Below, one piece after another: positions 24,205 to 25,237 of a stretch of DNA of 25,237 nt. Below the pieces are notes generated by a model. That model ran no database searches. It was given only the letters and a program-made list of their open reading frames with translations, and was not told the origin of the DNA. Made by a program: the position numbers and the translations under genes. Origin of the DNA: an uncultured Oscillospiraceae bacterium (GTDB taxonomy: Bacteria > Bacillota > Clostridia > Oscillospirales > Oscillospiraceae); contig CAJUPS010000049.1 of assembly GCA_910588045.1 (NCBI GenBank), positions 1 through 25,237 on the forward strand, written 5' to 3'. Position 1 is the first letter of the stretch. Every line of letters starts with the position of its first letter.

Positions 24205-24276
24205 ATTGCAACCGGTCGAGCGTGGGTGATCCCCGACGCACCTGGCTTTGCGTCCCATTGTTTCCAATGGTTTGCC
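24205..24276 (-). promoter_or_regulatory. c-di-GMP class I (GEMM-I) riboswitch aptamer 1, 5' of the pair
   Basis: On the minus strand: GGCAAACC, a perfect ATTG-GAAA-CAAT hairpin, the exact core GGGACGCAAAGCC, a second arm closed by GCGT/ACGC, and CGACCGGTTGC before aptamer 2 starts directly. The core is that of known c-di-GMP-I riboswitches. The usual tetraloop receptor (CUAA type) is not obvious in its second arm, so its affinity may differ from aptamer 2. A TATTAT hexamer at 24290-24285 just upstream could be the -10 box, but no good -35 is seen. Confidence 0.82.
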
Positions 24277-24301
24277 GAAAAATGATAATACTGTGCAGGG
24301 A

Positions 24302-24364
24302 TTAAAGTTGCGGACGTTGCGGTCCGTGGCCCACCCCGGTGTGTTCCGGGGCAGTCTGCTCCAT
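24302..24364 (-). CDS. Possible 20-residue leader peptide upstream of the riboswitch
   Basis: ATG at 24364 opens MEQTAPEHTGVGHGPQRPQL and stops at TAA (24304-24302). It has an ideal GAGGAGG about 7 bases upstream and ends about 25 bases before the first aptamer. It has no recognisable motif. If the promoter lies just before the aptamers, this frame is not on the same transcript. It could be a remnant, a leader peptide or chance. Confidence 0.3.
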   Translation of the reverse strand: MEQTAPEHTGVGHGPQRPQL

Positions 24365-24460
24365 GCGCATTCCTCCTCTGCTGCGTTATCGTCGAACTCC
24401 GTTGGGACGTATACACCACCCGACCCGCCCCGAGGGTGTGGCGGTAACGGGAGTATACCC

Positions 24461-24928
24461 TTATTGGTTCGCGGCCCGGTTTTGTTCAAACTCTGCCAGG
24501 AAGGGGGCGAACAGCTCCTCCTCCGCCTGCTTCCGGGCCTTGACTGCATCATCAAACAATTTGTAGCTGCCCAGATGGTAGCGTTTTCCTTTGAAACAGA
24601 TGGAGGCCCGCCAGGTCCGTTTTCGCACATTCCAATCCACGCCGGGAACGCCGCTGGTATTGTTGCACCGCCTCGTACTGGCCCGAATCATCTCCACACA
24701 GGTGCCGTCCACAAACGTCAGGCGGTTTTCGATTCCCGCGCCGTGGGCGCAGCCGCAGCTAACGGTCCGTCCGTCGCGAAGACGGCTGGTTTTGACGACC
24801 GTCTCGTTCCCACAGTCACAGCGGCATAGCCAGGCAGTGCGGGAGCCGATATTCTCCGCCGGGGCCAGGACGGTTAATCTTCCGAACCGCTGTCCGGTCA
24901 AATTGAGCTTTTTCGTGGAATGGCGCAT
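24461..24928 (-). CDS. AP2-domain DNA-binding protein with Cys-rich N-terminal module
   Basis: A 155-residue protein from ATG 24928, chosen because GGGAGGTG lies 8 bases upstream; the frame extends to 24994 but without a good site. The N-terminal half reads NLTGQRFGRLTVLAPAE then WLCRCDCGNETVVKTSRLRDG and VSCGC, a Cys-rich module common in phage and mobile-element proteins. The C-terminal half (SGVPGVDWNVRK, WRASICFKGKRYHLGSYK, DDAVKARKQAEEELF) matches the AP2-type DNA-binding fold. Such proteins occur in phages, homing endonucleases and as solitary putative regulators; no nuclease HNH motif is visible here. It lies between a MITE-like inverted repeat and the riboswitch-controlled surface gene on the same strand. 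The role is unknown; mobile origin is likely. Confidence 0.8.
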   Translation of the reverse strand: MRHSTKKLNLTGQRFGRLTVLAPAENIGSRTAWLCRCDCGNETVVKTSRLRDGRTVSCGCAHGAGIENRLTFVDGTCVEMIRASTRRCNNTSGVPGVDWNVRKRTWRASICFKGKRYHLGSYKLFDDAVKARKQAEEELFAPFLAEFEQNRAANQ

Positions 24929-25020
24929 GTTTCCCGCACCTCCCTCTGTAGACGAAATTTTTATTTTGTCCTTTGGTTGCACGTTTTTAGGCAACTAACC
25001 GCACATGTCATACATAAAAA

Positions 25021-25086
25021 GGCATGAAACCTAAGGGCTGCGAAAAAATGTTTTTGCAGTCCTTGGATTTTCATGCCCATTTTTCG
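25021..25086. terminator. Long hairpin, probable bidirectional terminator
   Basis: GGCATGAAA...AAGGGCTGCGAAAAA (25021-25048) pairs with TTTTTGCAGTCCTT...TTTCATGCC (25051-25077) with a few mismatches. T-runs follow on both sides (ATTTTTCG on plus; TTTTTATG on minus). It would end a minus-strand transcript from the gene at the window edge before the AP2 gene. Confidence 0.65.
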
Positions 25087-25132
25087 TTAAACCGCTGATT
25101 TTGAAAAACTATCTTCCCTTTTTAGGAGGTTG

Positions 25133-25141
25133 TGCTATAAT
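25133..25141 (+). promoter_or_regulatory. Possible extended -10 promoter
   Basis: TGCTATAAT is a perfect extended -10 element, and AGGAGG lies just before it, but no -35 box is clear and no plus-strand gene follows within the window. It may belong to the MITE-like element or be chance. Confidence 0.3.
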
Positions 25142-25204
25142 AATTTCAGACCCACTATGTATGGCAACCGGACAAAATAAAAATTTTGTCAACATGACGA
25201 AAGT

Positions 25205-25237
25205 CACGTGACCAGCCCCAACTTTTCCAGCTGCCGC
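25205..25237 (-). CDS. Possible C-terminal end of a gene beyond the window
   Basis: On the minus strand one frame entering at the edge reads RQLEKLGLVT and stops at TGA (25207-25205). The sequence resembles an ordinary helical C terminus, and terminator-like hairpins follow. Only 10 residues are visible, so this is a guess. Confidence 0.25.

Larger units (their letters stand above)
24951..25190. mobile_element. MITE-like element with inverted palindromic ends
   Basis: The left end (24951-24970) reads GACGAAAT-TTTT-ATTTTGTC. The reverse complement of the right end (25171-25190) reads GACAAAAT-TTTT-ATTTTGTC, one difference in 20. Inward, both continue GTCC, then GGTTGC, and both sides carry CATACATA. 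A long hairpin sits between them. The roughly 240-base size and lack of a transposase fit a non-autonomous element, but I see no target-site duplication. Confidence 0.45.

Noticed and set aside
24461..24928. AP2-domain gene as an HNH homing endonuclease
   Set aside because: The Cys-rich module and AP2 fold are present, but I see no HNH catalytic histidine-asparagine-histidine pattern.

Overview
The window looks like a chromosomal segment of a GC-rich, anaerobic, Gram-positive gut clostridium, most likely an Oscillospiraceae relative (Oscillibacter / Flavonifractor / Lawsonibacter type). This is inferred from family content, not from a marker gene. The supporting signs are GC-rich protein genes, strong AGGAGG-type ribosome binding sites, SLH-anchored surface proteins, a GntR regulator in front of an Fe-S flavoprotein operon, HypA/HypB, ComF, RecQ and a lone MreB-type actin.

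Layout, left to right. (1) 1-2030: the 3' part of a secreted beta-helix surface protein, closed by a strong terminator. (2) 2054-7896: a promoter and a two-gene operon made of a 1597-residue multidomain protein (HD domain, helical repeats, nucleotidyltransferase, GNAT-like and PRTase-like domains) and a lactate/malate dehydrogenase-like protein. (3) 7897-9340: a repeat-rich island with three small XRE regulators. The first two lie between inverted copies of a modular dispersed repeat; the third sits behind a cluster of TAGATAA half-sites and directly ahead of comF. (4) 9340-13970: comF, an mreB/mbl-like gene, a polytopic membrane protein and recQ, with clear sigma-A-type promoters and terminators. 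(5) 14132-19062, minus strand: a probable operon of a GltD-like Fe-S flavoprotein, hypA, hypB and a nine-helix membrane protein, facing a divergent FadR/GntR-type regulator gene (19263-19985). (6) 20015-20227: another copy of the dispersed repeat. (7) 20430-24928, minus strand: an SLH-anchored surface protein whose leader carries two tandem cyclic-di-GMP class I riboswitch aptamers, preceded by an AP2-domain gene and a short MITE-like inverted-repeat element.

How it fits together. The tandem c-di-GMP aptamers put the large surface protein under second-messenger control, consistent with a surface/adhesion role. Both surface proteins look mosaic: AT-richer beta-helix passengers joined to GC-rich C-terminal anchors through a similar acidic ETPL junction. 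The flavoprotein-hypA-hypB-membrane protein cluster suggests a nickel-linked redox function with its own regulator, but no hydrogenase subunit or hypCDEF gene is in the window. The multidomain protein points to NAD- or nucleotide-related chemistry, and its neighbour is an NAD-type dehydrogenase homologue in which the usual relay aspartate reads as asparagine. I consider the tandem riboswitch, the fusion protein, the nickel/flavoprotein operon and the modular repeat family the most interesting items. All assignments come from reading the sequence; no database search was run.
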